Below are positions 17,158 to 25,937 of a stretch of 64,000 bases of DNA, one piece after another (positions within the stretch are counted from its first letter, which is position 1; every line of letters begins with the position of its first letter). A program made the position numbers and the translations under genes. This DNA comes from an uncultured Pseudanabaenaceae cyanobacterium (GTDB taxonomy: Bacteria > Cyanobacteriota > Cyanobacteriia > PCC-9006 > JAAUQQ01). The notes beneath the pieces are model-generated. The model was not told where the DNA came from. It ran no database searches and saw only the letters and a program-made list of their open reading frames with translations. The stretch covers positions 27,557 to 91,556 of the forward strand of contig CALECT010000078.1 in NCBI GenBank assembly GCA_937949725.1, in the 5' to 3' direction.

Positions 17158-17865
17158 ATGGATCCCCAAGTTGATCCCAACGCCACCCTCCATCGGGTTC
17201 TTGTTGTCGCTGCAGATGGCGACTTAGTGAAGTCCATCTGTAAAGACTTGAAGCAGGGGGGATGCTTACCCTTCAGTGCTGCCAGTGGCGTGGAGGCGCT
17301 CCAGCAAGTGGGGCGCTATGAGCCGGAGTTGATTTTGGTGGATGCCAAGCTCACGGGTGAATCGGGGTTGCGCCTGTGCGAGCAGTTGCGGTCAATGAAG
17401 GTGACCACGCCTCTGTTGTTGCTGATGGCCCAGGACAATGTGGAGGACCGGGTCGCTTGTCTGGAATCCGGGGCGGATGATTATTTGCTGAAGCCCTATC
17501 GCAGTGATGAGTTGCTCCAGCGGATGAAGCTCTTCTTAAAGAGCGATCGTGATGGTTCCCAGCAAGATCAAGTGCGTTTTGATGATCTTTCCCTGGATAT
17601 GGCGGGGCGCAGGGTCTTTCGCGATGGTGAGGCGATCGAGCTGACAGTGAAAGAGTTTGAGCTACTCAAGTATTTGATGGATCACCCCGGAGAGGCCCTG
17701 AGCCGAGAGCAGATCCTGGAGAATGTCTGGGGCTACGACTTCATGGGTGAGTCCAATGTGATTGAAGTGTATATTCGATACTTGCGTCTTAAGCTTGAAG
17801 AAGGCGGGGGCAGGCGCTTGATCCAAACAGTGCGAGGAGTGGGCTATGTTCTACGAGAATCCTAG
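17158..17865 (+). CDS. OmpR/PhoB-family response regulator with an atypical receiver (NblR-like)
   Basis: The 235-residue protein has a receiver domain (about 12-130) and a winged-helix DNA-binding domain (about 140-233) ending in RRLIQTVRGVGYVLRES. The phosphoacceptor position is Asp in LILVDAKLTG and the conserved Lys is in LLKPY. However the acidic pair that binds Mg2+ in normal receivers (VVEDE in the regulator at 18560) reads VVAAD here, so two Ala replace the acidic residues. This suggests phosphorylation-independent action, as reported for the cyanobacterial stress regulator NblR, which controls phycobilisome degradation. The NblR identity is possible but not proved. It is co-directional with nadK and the DUF192 gene. 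Confidence 0.85.
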   Translation: MDPQVDPNATLHRVLVVAADGDLVKSICKDLKQGGCLPFSAASGVEALQQVGRYEPELILVDAKLTGESGLRLCEQLRSMKVTTPLLLLMAQDNVEDRVACLESGADDYLLKPYRSDELLQRMKLFLKSDRDGSQQDQVRFDDLSLDMAGRRVFRDGEAIELTVKEFELLKYLMDHPGEALSREQILENVWGYDFMGESNVIEVYIRYLRLKLEEGGGRRLIQTVRGVGYVLRES

Positions 17866-17884
17866 GCAGGCAAGGTTGGTTGAG

Positions 17885-18481
17885 ATGAAGCTGTTTGGAA
17901 GTCAGGTTATCTTCTCTCGGGTGATGGCGGCAGGCTTGTGTGGCACCGCGTTGTTGCTGCTGGGCTGTAGCTCAGTTCAGGTGTCTGCGGATGAAGGCAG
18001 CTCGAATAGTGGGGCTGTGCGGGAGAATTCAAGCAGTGAGCAGATTGATCATTCAGGTGCTAGCTTGACGAACTTGGCCCAGGTTTTGCCAGTTGCTGCC
18101 CAGGTTGAACTGGGAGGAGAAGTCATTGGGCTTGAAGTGACTCGCACTGAGGGAGAGAAGGCTACAGGGTTGATGTATCGCGCTAGCTTGGCAGATGACC
18201 GGGGAATGCTGTTTGGCTTTGAGCCTGCTCGGCCTGTGCAGTTCTGGATGAAAAATGTGGTAATTGACCTGGATATGGTCTTTATCCATGAAGGCAAGAT
18301 TGTGGGAATTTCTGAGGATGTTCCCCCCTGTGACTCAACGCCCTGTGCCACCTATGGCCCCGGTTTTGGCGTTCTAGTAGATCAGGTGATTGAGCTGCGC
18401 GGTGGGCGAGCTGCGGAGTTGGAATTGGAAGTGGGTGATGCCGTGGCTGTGGAGCCTTTGGCTAGCAGTGATGCACTCTAA
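17885..18481 (+). CDS. DUF192 family lipoprotein
   Basis: The 198-residue product has a signal peptide with lipobox LLLLGC, then a Ser/Asn-rich linker, then a DUF192 domain (about residues 75-195). Family hallmarks are EVTRTEGEKATGLMYRASLADDRGMLFGF, VQFWMKNVVIDLDMVFI and a C-terminal VIELRGGRAAELELEVGD. The CDSTPC segment could form a disulfide. The biochemical role of DUF192 is unknown. I start at ATG 17885; the open frame reaches back to 17846, inside the regulator gene, but the signal peptide begins at MKLFG. It follows the regulator by 19 bases and is probably co-transcribed. Confidence 0.85.
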   Translation: MKLFGSQVIFSRVMAAGLCGTALLLLGCSSVQVSADEGSSNSGAVRENSSSEQIDHSGASLTNLAQVLPVAAQVELGGEVIGLEVTRTEGEKATGLMYRASLADDRGMLFGFEPARPVQFWMKNVVIDLDMVFIHEGKIVGISEDVPPCDSTPCATYGPGFGVLVDQVIELRGGRAAELELEVGDAVAVEPLASSDAL

Positions 18482-18510
18482 TTAATGTGGGCTGCGGGAT
18501 TGGCTCTATA

Positions 18511-18546
18511 ACCGGATAGGGAGCAATTCATTTCCCCCTATCCGGT
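18511..18546. terminator. Bidirectional terminator
   Basis: ACCGGATAGGG and CCCTATCCGGT form an 11-bp perfect stem with a 14-base loop. It lies between the convergent stops of the DUF192 gene (18481) and the response regulator (18560). Neither side has a long T-run. Confidence 0.65.
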
Positions 18547-18559
18547 CTGCAGTGCGGCA

Positions 18560-19234
18560 TTATTCGCGGATGACGTAGCCAACGCCTCGCACGGTCTGAA
18601 CCAGGCGGGGTTCACCTTCGGCTTCTAGCTTGAGTCTCAGGTAGCGCACGTAGACTTCAATGATGTTGGAGTCTCCCATGAAGTCATAACCCCAGACCTT
18701 CTCGAGGATTTGGTCGCGGGTGATGACCTGACGGGGATGGGCCAATAGATACTCCAGTAACTCGTATTCCTTGACGGTGAGCTCCATCGTGCGGTTTCCC
18801 CGGCTCACTTCTCGGGATTTGCGATCCATCTTGAGGTCAGCAAATTCCAGGACATCGGCATCGCTAGGATTTTGTCGGCGCAGGTTGGAACGTACCCTCG
18901 CTAAAAGCTCTTCTAGACTGAAGGGCTTGATGACGTAATCATCGGCCCCTGCATCCAGGCCTTCGATACGGGCTGAGACCTCATCTTTTGCGGTGAGTAA
19001 GATGACCGGAGTTTGCATACCTGTGGAACGGAGTCTGCGGCAAATCTCCACGCCACTAATGCCCGGTAACATCCAGTCCAAGATGATGAGGTCTGGGTCG
19101 CCACCCCGAGCTTCGGTTAGTCCGGCCAGGCCATCGTGGGCCAGGGTGACGGTGTAACCTTCCTGGACTAGTTCTAGCTCCAGCAAGCGGGCGAGTTTAA
19201 CTTCATCTTCGACAACCAGGATGTTTGCGCTCAT
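18560..19234 (-). CDS. OmpR/PhoB-family response regulator
   Basis: The 224-residue two-domain regulator has a complete receiver: acidic pocket in ILVVEDEVKL, phosphoacceptor Asp in LIILDWMLPG, Thr/Ser in VILLTAKDE and Lys in VIKPFSLEELLAR. Its winged helix ends in LVQTVRGVGYVIRE. It starts 73 bases after the histidine kinase gene that precedes it in transcription, so the two form a cognate pair. By pairing it would be phosphorylated by that kinase and bind direct repeats at target promoters. The input is unknown. It shares C-terminal sequence with the regulator at 17158, suggesting common ancestry. Confidence 0.93.
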   Translation of the reverse strand: MSANILVVEDEVKLARLLELELVQEGYTVTLAHDGLAGLTEARGGDPDLIILDWMLPGISGVEICRRLRSTGMQTPVILLTAKDEVSARIEGLDAGADDYVIKPFSLEELLARVRSNLRRQNPSDADVLEFADLKMDRKSREVSRGNRTMELTVKEYELLEYLLAHPRQVITRDQILEKVWGYDFMGDSNIIEVYVRYLRLKLEAEGEPRLVQTVRGVGYVIRE

Positions 19235-19306
19235 AGATCTGGAAAAGAGGTCGGGAATGGGGTAGTTCAGCGATCGCCTCCTGAGGGAGGTTGCCCAGTG
19301 CTTGGC

Positions 19307-20866
19307 CTAATTGGCTTTGGCGGGGCGGAGGTGAATTGTGAAGGTTGAGCCCTGATTCAATGCTGATGAGACGGTAATGTGGCCGCCCATGGCTTCGACG
19401 AGGGTTTTGGTGAGAGATAGGCCGAGGCCCGTACCTCCTTTACGGTGGCGAGCTTCATCGGCCCGGTAGAAGCGCTCAAAAATGCAGCGTTGCTGTTCGG
19501 GAGGAATGCCAATTCCCCGGTCGATTACGGCGAGAGTCACCCAATCGTCACTGGTCTCTGATGGAAGACTAGCAAGACGCAGGCAAATTTCGCTTTGACT
19601 GTCAGAATATTTCACTGCATTGTCAACGAGATAGAGCAACACCTGATGGAGATGTTCGAGATCTACCAGGGCAGTGATGGGAGCCTTGGGTAGTTCTAAA
19701 CGCACAGTGCGCTGGTAGATATGCTCCGTGCGGCGCTCCACATCCTGAAGGAGAGGCTTCAACGCGACGGGCTGAAGCTCGCATTCCAATTGGCCGCTGT
19801 CGGCCCTTGCAATGGTGAGCATTTCCTGGAGCATTTGGATCGTGCGCTGGGTTTCTTCTGAGGCGGTTTCAATGGCTTCTAGTTGTTGGGGATTGAGGTT
19901 CTTCTTGCGGCGCAGCAAGCTTTGCAGATAGCCATCGACGATCGCTAAAGGAGTGCGCAGCTCGTGGGAGGCATCGTTAACAAACTGGCGCTGTTGGTCC
20001 CAGGCATGGGAGAGACGCCCCAGCATGGCGTTAAACCCTTCGACAAGGGCTTGGATTTCTTCGGGGGCTTGGTCTTCGGCGAGGTGGGTGTCCTGGAGGT
20101 CCGAAACGGATATTTCCTGGGCGAGGCGGTTGATGCGGGCAATGGGGGCGAGGCCTTGGCGGACAATAGCTGCGATCGCCCCCATGAGTATCAGAGTGAT
20201 CAGCAGATCGGCTAGCAGGAGCTGACCCAGCCCCCGAGTAATCATCTTTTTTTGAGCGGTGACATCATGGGCTAAATAGAGGTCGAGATATTTAGGAGCC
20301 GTTGAGTTGCTTTCGACTGCATCAGACCATTGGATGCGACGGCGACAAGCCAAAAAGTAGCGATCGCCCCAGCTCACCAATTGGATCATGCCCTGGTTGT
20401 CCATCAGGGGGTCTAGGTTTTCACTGGAAATCGCATCCTTTTCGGCCCAATTGGACTGAGCAATCAGGGTCTGTTGGTTATCACGTACCCAGACCATAGT
20501 GTTGTTCTGAAGGGGATCCAGGCGAGGAATGTCGCTCAGGCTGCGTTGAACAATCTGGGATAGCGGCGGGGAGTTCGTTAGGTTATCCGCTTGAACGGCT
20601 GATGGAGTGGTTGTTGATTGCTCAATGGCAGGGGGGGAAGACTGAGCTGCTTTGAGCCGCTCTGGGAACAGCTGAGCGATCGCCTCCAGGTGCTGCTTAT
20701 GGCTACCAATGAGCTGCTGACGCATCTGCAATGCTGCCCAGCCCGTGATGCTGCTAAGCCCGGCTAGGGTGAGGAGCCCCACATTGATAATTAGACGCTT
20801 CTGCAAGGAGCTGCGTCGACGGGGAATTGGGGGAGGATGGGCCGCTTTCGACTTGGGCGCTTTCAA
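19307..20866 (-). CDS. Membrane sensor histidine kinase
   Basis: The 519-residue kinase has a transmembrane helix at about 25-45 and a periplasmic sensor of about 170 residues, rich in Gln, Ser and Thr. A second helix lies at about 218-238, followed by a HAMP linker. The H-box is FVNDASHELRTPLAIVDGYL with the phosphorylated His. The catalytic ATPase domain has VLLYLVDNAVKYS (N box), VIDRGIGIPPEQQRCIFERFYR (G1/F) and GTGLGLSLTKTLVEAMGG (G2). The start appears to be TTG at 20864-20866; no in-frame ATG precedes the first helix. It is transcribed with the response regulator downstream. The basic, proline-rich N-terminus precedes the first helix. Confidence 0.92.
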   Translation of the reverse strand: MKAPKSKAAHPPPIPRRRSSLQKRLIINVGLLTLAGLSSITGWAALQMRQQLIGSHKQHLEAIAQLFPERLKAAQSSPPAIEQSTTTPSAVQADNLTNSPPLSQIVQRSLSDIPRLDPLQNNTMVWVRDNQQTLIAQSNWAEKDAISSENLDPLMDNQGMIQLVSWGDRYFLACRRRIQWSDAVESNSTAPKYLDLYLAHDVTAQKKMITRGLGQLLLADLLITLILMGAIAAIVRQGLAPIARINRLAQEISVSDLQDTHLAEDQAPEEIQALVEGFNAMLGRLSHAWDQQRQFVNDASHELRTPLAIVDGYLQSLLRRKKNLNPQQLEAIETASEETQRTIQMLQEMLTIARADSGQLECELQPVALKPLLQDVERRTEHIYQRTVRLELPKAPITALVDLEHLHQVLLYLVDNAVKYSDSQSEICLRLASLPSETSDDWVTLAVIDRGIGIPPEQQRCIFERFYRADEARHRKGGTGLGLSLTKTLVEAMGGHITVSSALNQGSTFTIHLRPAKAN

Positions 20867-20914
20867 GGAGAGAACTCGGGGCGAGGGAACATCAGACAGT
20901 GGGTAGAGCAGGGC

Positions 20915-21517
20915 CTAAAACGGACTGGCTTCGCTCGTCTGAACGTTGTATTTGAAACGTGCTTTGTAATCGGTCTTTCCGTATAAATTAAAACTTAGAA
21001 CTGGCTCCTCTCCGAGTGCTTCCACTTGGTGAATCGCATCGGGCATAAAGGTGATTATCTCTCCGGGCTGGAGGATGGTTTCCTGGGTTTTCACCATGGA
21101 TTTCCCCTCGGTCTGGGGCTGCCAAAATCGATTGCGCTCTTCTCCATCCAAAATGGCGACTAGCCCCCAGGCACCGTGGTTATGAATAGATGACAGCATG
21201 CCGGGATTCCAACTTACAAGCTGAACGGTGAGGGGGTAGTCCGTATCATCGTAGAGCTTAGAAACGGCCCAACCTCGCTTTGGATCGGGTTGAGGACATT
21301 GCATCATCATCCAGGGAGATTCATTGAGAAAACTTCGTACCAGAGTGCGAATTTCTACCAGTCTTAGCTCATCGCTTGCCTGGGCTAATAAAATGTCATC
21401 TAGCTGGGTCAAAAAGCGATAAAGGCGATAAGGAGAAACGGTGTCTTCAGGTGTTTCCCTCTGGGCAACGCTTCTACAGTTGCTGGTGTTATCTACGTGC
21501 CAATCGTTACTGGACAT
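20915..21517 (-). CDS. Cupin, cysteine dioxygenase-like
   Basis: This is a roughly 200-residue soluble cupin resembling cysteine dioxygenase-type proteins. The metal-binding cupin motif 1 reads SSIHNHGAWGLVAILDGEERNRFW, with two His ligands. A second motif near the end contains PDAIHQVEA with the third His and LSFNLYG. These features suggest a mononuclear Fe enzyme that oxidises a small thiol, or a related substrate. Start chosen at the ATG at 21515-21517 (MSSNDWHVDN); an open frame reaches 21604 with a Ser-rich segment lacking homology. It lies 49 bases upstream of the sensor kinase gene and could be in its operon. Confidence 0.75.
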   Translation of the reverse strand: MSSNDWHVDNTSNCRSVAQRETPEDTVSPYRLYRFLTQLDDILLAQASDELRLVEIRTLVRSFLNESPWMMMQCPQPDPKRGWAVSKLYDDTDYPLTVQLVSWNPGMLSSIHNHGAWGLVAILDGEERNRFWQPQTEGKSMVKTQETILQPGEIITFMPDAIHQVEALGEEPVLSFNLYGKTDYKARFKYNVQTSEASPF

Positions 21518-22100
21518 TGGGATAGATTGCTCGCGGATGGACGATTTAGATGATGATAATGGGCTCGATTTGAGGCATCGCAGTCCATATGTTAAGAGCT
21601 GCAATGGAGATTCCCTAGATAAATCTCAATCCGTTCTTAATTTTCGCAAGATTAGTTTTTTCGATATTAAGCATAGATAGACCTGATGCTTGTAAGTCCT
21701 GGATTGCAACTGCCTCAACACTCCAGGCTGGAGGACAATTCATGGGAAAGTTCCCTGTCTATTTCTGAGCAGTCGCTTCGAGCGTTGATGCCATGGAAAT
21801 GATTCGATGGAATACCGAACAAGCTCCGAGGGGAGAAAGGTTAGACCTTCGTCAGTTCCTTTAAAATCTGCCTGTGCAGTGATGCTGACCGAGTCTCTTT
21901 CAATAGAAAAATCACTAAATTCATTCTGCCCTCAAAAAGCTTAAATGGCTGCGAACTTAGCCAAGCTTTAGCCGATTCTCAGGAAAAATTCAGGTTGCCT
22001 CTCCTTAATTAATTTGAGGAATTTATTGCATCTTGCTAACATTTGTCCCCCTGTGGTGTAAGAATCCTTTCTGTACCTGTTCATTGTGAGGAAAAGTAAC
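21518..22100. other. Intergenic region between divergent genes
   Basis: About 580 bases separate the cupin gene and the Cys-repeat lipoprotein. They are AT-rich and should contain divergent promoters. I see no conserved RNA, riboswitch or convincing ORF. A short imperfect dyad (CTCCAGGCTGGAG) lies near 21720. Confidence 0.4.
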
Positions 22101-22328
22101 ATGCGCATTAATTCTTGGGCGACCATCGCTGCATTTACGGTGTTGGCAGCGGGCGTGGGGAGCGTTACCACTGGCTGCTCCAGCGCTGTTGACCCTTGTG
22201 CTGGTGGCAAGACTGAAGCAGTTGATCCTTGCGCCGCTGCAGATCCTTGCGCCGCTGACCCCTGTGCCGCTGCAGATCCTTGCGCTGCTGACCCTTGCGC
22301 CGCTGCAGATCCTTGTGCTGGTAGCTAA
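22101..22328 (+). CDS. Small Cys-rich lipoprotein with DPCAA repeats
   Basis: This is a 75-residue exported protein. The signal segment (MRINSWATIAAFTVLAAGVGSVTTGC) ends in a lipobox TTGC. The mature part has alternating DPCAA and DPCAAA units, giving about eight Cys residues, one per unit at 5-6 residue spacing. GAGGA lies nine bases before the ATG, supporting expression. Repeated Cys and Asp could bind metal ions or form disulfide crosslinks at the cell envelope; this is inference. I do not recognise a named family. The coding repeat is made of near-identical 33-bp DNA units, so length should vary between strains. Confidence 0.7.
   Translation: MRINSWATIAAFTVLAAGVGSVTTGCSSAVDPCAGGKTEAVDPCAAADPCAADPCAAADPCAADPCAAADPCAGS
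22223..22325 (+). repeat. Tandem 33-bp coding repeat
   Basis: The DNA encoding the DPCAA segment is a tandem array with a period of about 33 bp (two peptide units), with GATCCTTGCGCCGCT recurring and only silent or near-silent changes between copies. Such arrays change length by slippage. Confidence 0.7.
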
Positions 22329-22540
22329 GTTTCTGGAATGGCTCAATTTGGGACGATGCCTAGGTCATACAGCTCTTGTATGCCTGGGTTTCCTTCCCTT
22401 AAATGATGCTAGTGCTGACCAGTTTTGTTGGGGCCTGCTTTTTGAGTAGATTTCAGGAAGGCTTCAGTTTGCACTAGGACATGTTGTTTATTTGCAACTT
22501 AATGGGCAATGTTCAGAATGTCTGATAAGCCCTGAGTTTT

Positions 22541-22573
22541 AACCAGTGGAGTCATCCTTCACTGGTTTTTATT
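22541..22573 (+). terminator. Rho-independent terminator
   Basis: AACCAGTG and CACTGGTT form an 8-bp perfect stem with an 11-base loop followed by TTTATT. It is 212 bases after the Cys-repeat lipoprotein stop and is the only clear terminator before the recombinase-domain gene. Confidence 0.7.
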
Positions 22574-22855
22574 ATGGCCAAGTGCCTGCCCTAGTGGTGC
22601 TTGGGGACCTAGGCTGAGCGATCGCCTCTCGACGCGGACAAATGTTGCGATTTCACGGCTTGCAAAATGCGATGAGCCCTTGTGGATTTTCGAGGAACGA
22701 TTGAGCAGATGGTATTTTGGATTTAGTTGTCATAGACAAAGAGCGAGGGTTTGTCTGTCGGATGCCTCCTTCTACCTATGGTTAGGGCAGAGGTTGACGG
22801 TTCTCTTTGGCTTGTCGTGACGAGATTGCATCGCCACTTGAAACTTCTCCGACCC

Positions 22856-23284
22856 ATGAATCTTAATTCTGCTGATTCAACTGGTACCGATAACGCTAGC
22901 CATTCAGTGTGGGAACGCTTGGAGCAAGGGCGTCGCTCTAAGGCTGCTCAGGGTGGCTATGCGGGTTATGGCTCGCCACCTTATGGGCTCAAGACTGAGA
23001 ATGGTGAGCTTGTTGAGGACCCTTCAGAGCAGAAGGTGATTGATCTTATTCGTCGTCACCATAAGTCGGGTAAGTCTTTACAAAAGATTGCTGATTGGTT
23101 GAATCAGCAGGACTACCGTACGAAGCGGGGCAGTAATTGGAAGCGAATTTCAGTGAAGCGGGTTTTGGATCGTTTGTATGGCAAGACGCCTCGGATCTCA
23201 GGTCAACCTGCTGCTGCTCCAGAAGGAGATTTGTCCCTGGTAGAACCTGCGGAATCTAACGGTGAAGCAGAGAGTTCGGTTTGA
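22856..23284 (+). CDS. Isolated recombinase-domain protein
   Basis: A 142-residue protein contains only the Recombinase domain found in the middle of large serine recombinases. GGYAGYGSPPYGLKTENGELVEDPSEQKVIDLIRR is followed by GKSLQKIADWLNQQDYRTKRGSNW and SVKRVLDRLYG. The N-terminal catalytic resolvase domain with the nucleophilic Ser is absent, and the C-terminal zinc ribbon is replaced by a short acidic tail. It should therefore bind DNA but not recombine it. Start at ATG 22856 is preferred; the frame extends back to 22751 with unlikely sequence. Such minimal proteins recur in cyanobacteria as far as I recall, so it may be a regulator, not a remnant. Confidence 0.7.
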   Translation: MNLNSADSTGTDNASHSVWERLEQGRRSKAAQGGYAGYGSPPYGLKTENGELVEDPSEQKVIDLIRRHHKSGKSLQKIADWLNQQDYRTKRGSNWKRISVKRVLDRLYGKTPRISGQPAAAPEGDLSLVEPAESNGEAESSV

Positions 23285-23707
23285 TGCTTGAATCTTCGTG
23301 GAAATGAATGAGGCACGCATAGAGCTGTCTCTCTACATCGATATGCAGCGAGTCTGTAGCGGCTTGCTTAAGTTCATGGCCAATGGAGCATTGTCGTGGG
23401 GATGCTGTACCTCCATCACATTTCCCATTTCTGCCTAAGGCTTACAGGTGGGACTCTGGCTTTGGAACCTTTGTAAAGCAGGGCGTAATGACGCTACGTT
23501 CCCTTAACTGACAGGGTCGTGGAGTAGGGGCTTTTATTCTTTCCTTGAAAGGTGTTACAGAATGTTGCCCTAGTACTCCTTCAATTGTTAACTTGTGTCG
23601 TTATAGGTGTAGCCTTGTAGAGGGATGTTACGGAATTCCCCCTGTCTAGCTCTCTTGAGATCTTAGGTTTTCACCGTTGCATTCACGCTGTTTTTTTGAG
23701 AGTCCCC
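23285..23707. other. Intergenic region upstream of trxA
   Basis: About 420 bases with no convincing ORF. TGTTACAGAAT near 23551 and TGTTACGGAAT near 23626 are 75 bases apart and could be regulatory repeats. A T7 run and GAGAG immediately precede the trxA start. Confidence 0.4.
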
Positions 23708-24031
23708 ATGGCTACTGTTGATTATGTTCAAGGTGAAGCGTTTGAAGCGCTCGTAGCAGTGAATGATCTAGTTGTGGTGGATTTTACGGCCAGTTGGTGT
23801 GGGCCTTGTAAGCTCGTTGCTCCTTTGATGGAGCAGCTTGCGGATGCCTATACAGGTAAAGCGGCGATCGCTAAGGTCGACATTGATAACAGCAAAGACT
23901 TAGCCAAGCAGTACGCCGTGAAGAGTATTCCTGCGGTGTTGATCTTCAAAGGTGGTGAGTTGGTGGAAACCTTTGTAGGGGTTAAGCCCTATGAGGAATT
24001 TAGCCAAGCTGTAGATAAGCATCTGGCTTAG
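23708..24031 (+). CDS. trxA: Thioredoxin
   Basis: This 107-residue protein is a classical m-type-like thioredoxin. The redox-active WCGPCK is in VVDFTASWCGPCKLVAPLMEQLA. The buried Asp, the cis-Pro loop SIPAVLIFKGGELVETFVG and KVDIDNSKDLAKQYAVKSIP are all present. It reduces protein disulfides in the cytoplasm, taking electrons from ferredoxin- or NADPH-dependent reductase, and in cyanobacteria regulates carbon-metabolism enzymes. I start at ATG 23708; the open frame begins four codons earlier. The DUF1830 gene follows 65 bases downstream in the same direction. Confidence 0.95.
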   Translation: MATVDYVQGEAFEALVAVNDLVVVDFTASWCGPCKLVAPLMEQLADAYTGKAAIAKVDIDNSKDLAKQYAVKSIPAVLIFKGGELVETFVGVKPYEEFSQAVDKHLA

Positions 24032-24096
24032 ATCTAAGGCTGGGAGGGGTTGAGGCCTCTATCTGAGATTGTCGTAAGAGTTCGGAGATTAAAGTA

Positions 24097-24453
24097 ATGG
24101 GACCGTCGAACCTCAAGGCTATGCCGCTGTCCCATAAGGGATCTGCTCATAAGGCTGTGGCACCTGACGATGCTGTTAAAATTGAGACATCGCCTGCCGT
24201 TGAGTTGAAATCTTCCCAGGCTTTATTGCTGTGCTCTTATCAGAATTTATCTTCGGCGCTGCAGATTGTGCGGGTGATGGATGCTCAGGATCAGCTCCTC
24301 CTAGAGCGCGTGCTTTGGGCAGCTCAGGCTTTAGAGTTTTGGGCCCAGCCCGATGCTCGTCTTGAAGTGTTCAGTGGCGAGTTGACGAATTCGTTAATGG
24401 TGGATTCCATCGTTTGTGAACGTTTACAGAGCCCGACGGCCTCAGCTGCATGA
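24097..24453 (+). CDS. DUF1830 domain protein
   Basis: The 118-residue protein has a variable N-terminal third and a DUF1830 domain (about residues 42-112). The family pattern LLCSYQNLSSALQIVRVMD, then LLLERVLWAAQALEFWAQPDARLEVFSGE and CERLQ, is clear. DUF1830 is a small cyanobacterial family of unknown function. GGAG about nine bases before ATG supports the start. It follows trxA in the same direction and ends before a strong terminator, so the pair may be one unit. Confidence 0.75.
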   Translation: MGPSNLKAMPLSHKGSAHKAVAPDDAVKIETSPAVELKSSQALLLCSYQNLSSALQIVRVMDAQDQLLLERVLWAAQALEFWAQPDARLEVFSGELTNSLMVDSIVCERLQSPTASAA

Positions 24454-24472
24454 TTTCTGTGCTCGTGAAGTC

Positions 24473-24511
24473 CAAAAGCTCCTTGCATCCATTGGATGCA
24501 AGGAGCTTTTG
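24473..24511. terminator. Strong bidirectional terminator
   Basis: An 18-bp perfect stem (CAAAAGCTCCTTGCATCC with its complement) and a three-base ATT loop lies between the convergent DUF1830 gene and aroC. AAAA and TTTT flanks give U-tails in both directions. Confidence 0.92.
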
Positions 24512-24551
24512 TTTGGAAGCATTGAGCGAATGGCAGGGGGGCCAAGTTCGC

Positions 24552-25649
24552 TTACCAGTCAATCAGGCTGCATTGGCCCTGCTGGCGCAGCAGATGATCG
24601 CAGAGGACTAGGGCGACCATGGATTCCACCATGGGCACGGCACGGGGGAGGACGCAGGGGTCATGGCGGCCTCGGGCGGAAAGCACTGTTTCTTCGCCGT
24701 CTTTGGTGACGGTGTTTTGAGCTTTTCGGATGGTGGCGGTGGGCTTGAAGGCGGCGCGCAGGATGATGTTTTCGCCGTTGGAGATGCCGCCTTGGGTGCC
24801 GCCGGAGCGGTTGGTGCGGGTGCGGGCGTTGCCTGATTCGTCCATGTAGAATTCGTCGTTATGTTCGCTGCCGGTCATCAGGGTGCCTGCGAAGCCGGAG
24901 CCGATTTCGAAGCCTTTGGAGGCGGGCAGGGACATGACGCCTTTGGCGAGGTCGGCTTCGAGCTTGTCGAAGACGGGTTCGCCCAGGCCTTTGGGCAGGC
25001 CCCGGGCAACGCATTCGACGATGCCACCGATGGAGTCGCCCGCTTTGCCGATCGCTTCAATTTTGGCGATCATTTCTTCGGCGCAGGTCGCGTCGGGGCA
25101 GCGGACGATGTTGCTTTCGACCTGTTCGAGGGTGACGCTGTTGGGGTCAATGTTGGTGGCTTCGAGGTCTTTGATTTTTTTGACGTAGCCGATGACTTCG
25201 ACGCCTGCGACTTGCTTGAGGATTTTCTTAGCGATCGCCCCGGCTGCAACCCGCCCAATAGTCTCCCTGGCTGAGGATCGGCCTCCACCTTGGTAGTTGC
25301 GGAAGCCGTATTTGGCGTCGTAGGTGGCGTCGGCGTGGGAGGGACGGTAGGTCGTGGCCATTTCGCTGTAATCGCCGGGGCGCTGGTCTTTGTTGCGCAC
25401 CATGATGCAGATGGGGGTGCCGGTGGTGCGGCCCTCGAAGACGCCTGACATGATTTCGCAGGTGTCGGTCTCTTTGCGAGGGGTGGTGATTTTGCTCTGA
25501 CCGGGACGGCGGCGGTCGAGCTCAAATTGGATTTCTTCGACGTCGATTTTGAGGCGAGGGGGGCAACCGTCGATGATGACGCCAACGCCGCCACCGTGGG
25601 ATTCGCCGAAGGTGGTGATGCGAAAAAGATGCCCGAACGTGCTGCCCAT
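24552..25649 (-). CDS. aroC: Chorismate synthase
   Basis: AroC makes chorismate from 5-enolpyruvylshikimate-3-phosphate using reduced FMN, the last common step of aromatic amino acid, folate and quinone synthesis. The 365-residue protein carries the family signatures [63 protein letters not shown] and [13 protein letters not shown], plus [17 protein letters not shown] near the C-terminus. The ATG at 25647-25649 begins [19 protein letters not shown], matching the family start exactly. It is a single minus-strand gene. The upstream 288-base spacer is shared with a divergent hydrolase. Confidence 0.97.
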   Translation of the reverse strand: MGSTFGHLFRITTFGESHGGGVGVIIDGCPPRLKIDVEEIQFELDRRRPGQSKITTPRKETDTCEIMSGVFEGRTTGTPICIMVRNKDQRPGDYSEMATTYRPSHADATYDAKYGFRNYQGGGRSSARETIGRVAAGAIAKKILKQVAGVEVIGYVKKIKDLEATNIDPNSVTLEQVESNIVRCPDATCAEEMIAKIEAIGKAGDSIGGIVECVARGLPKGLGEPVFDKLEADLAKGVMSLPASKGFEIGSGFAGTLMTGSEHNDEFYMDESGNARTRTNRSGGTQGGISNGENIILRAAFKPTATIRKAQNTVTKDGEETVLSARGRHDPCVLPRAVPMVESMVALVLCDHLLRQQGQCSLIDW

Positions 25650-25937
25650 AATGTCGCGAAGAAAGAAGAAGTAATCAAAGCTGGGCGAGCGGATTGATCT
25701 CGAAGGTTTCGGATTCCGTTGGCTCCCAGACTTTTGATCTTACAAGAGTTTGCAAGGGCTCAACCGCTTTCGAGCTGGACTGATTCAGATGCTGGGTGAT
25801 GAGGCTTGCTGGAGACTTAATAAGTGCTGTTGTGATTCCTTGGCTGAGTCCCAGCCCTAGGGATAGACTGCCGAACGGGACTGTTTTGTTTTGGGCAGTA
25901 GCTTTTGTTGCTCAGCCGTTATTTGCTTTTTAGCGTT

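Noticed and set aside
24861..25274. Open frame opposite aroC
   Set aside because: Antisense shadow of a clearly assigned gene, with low-complexity composition.
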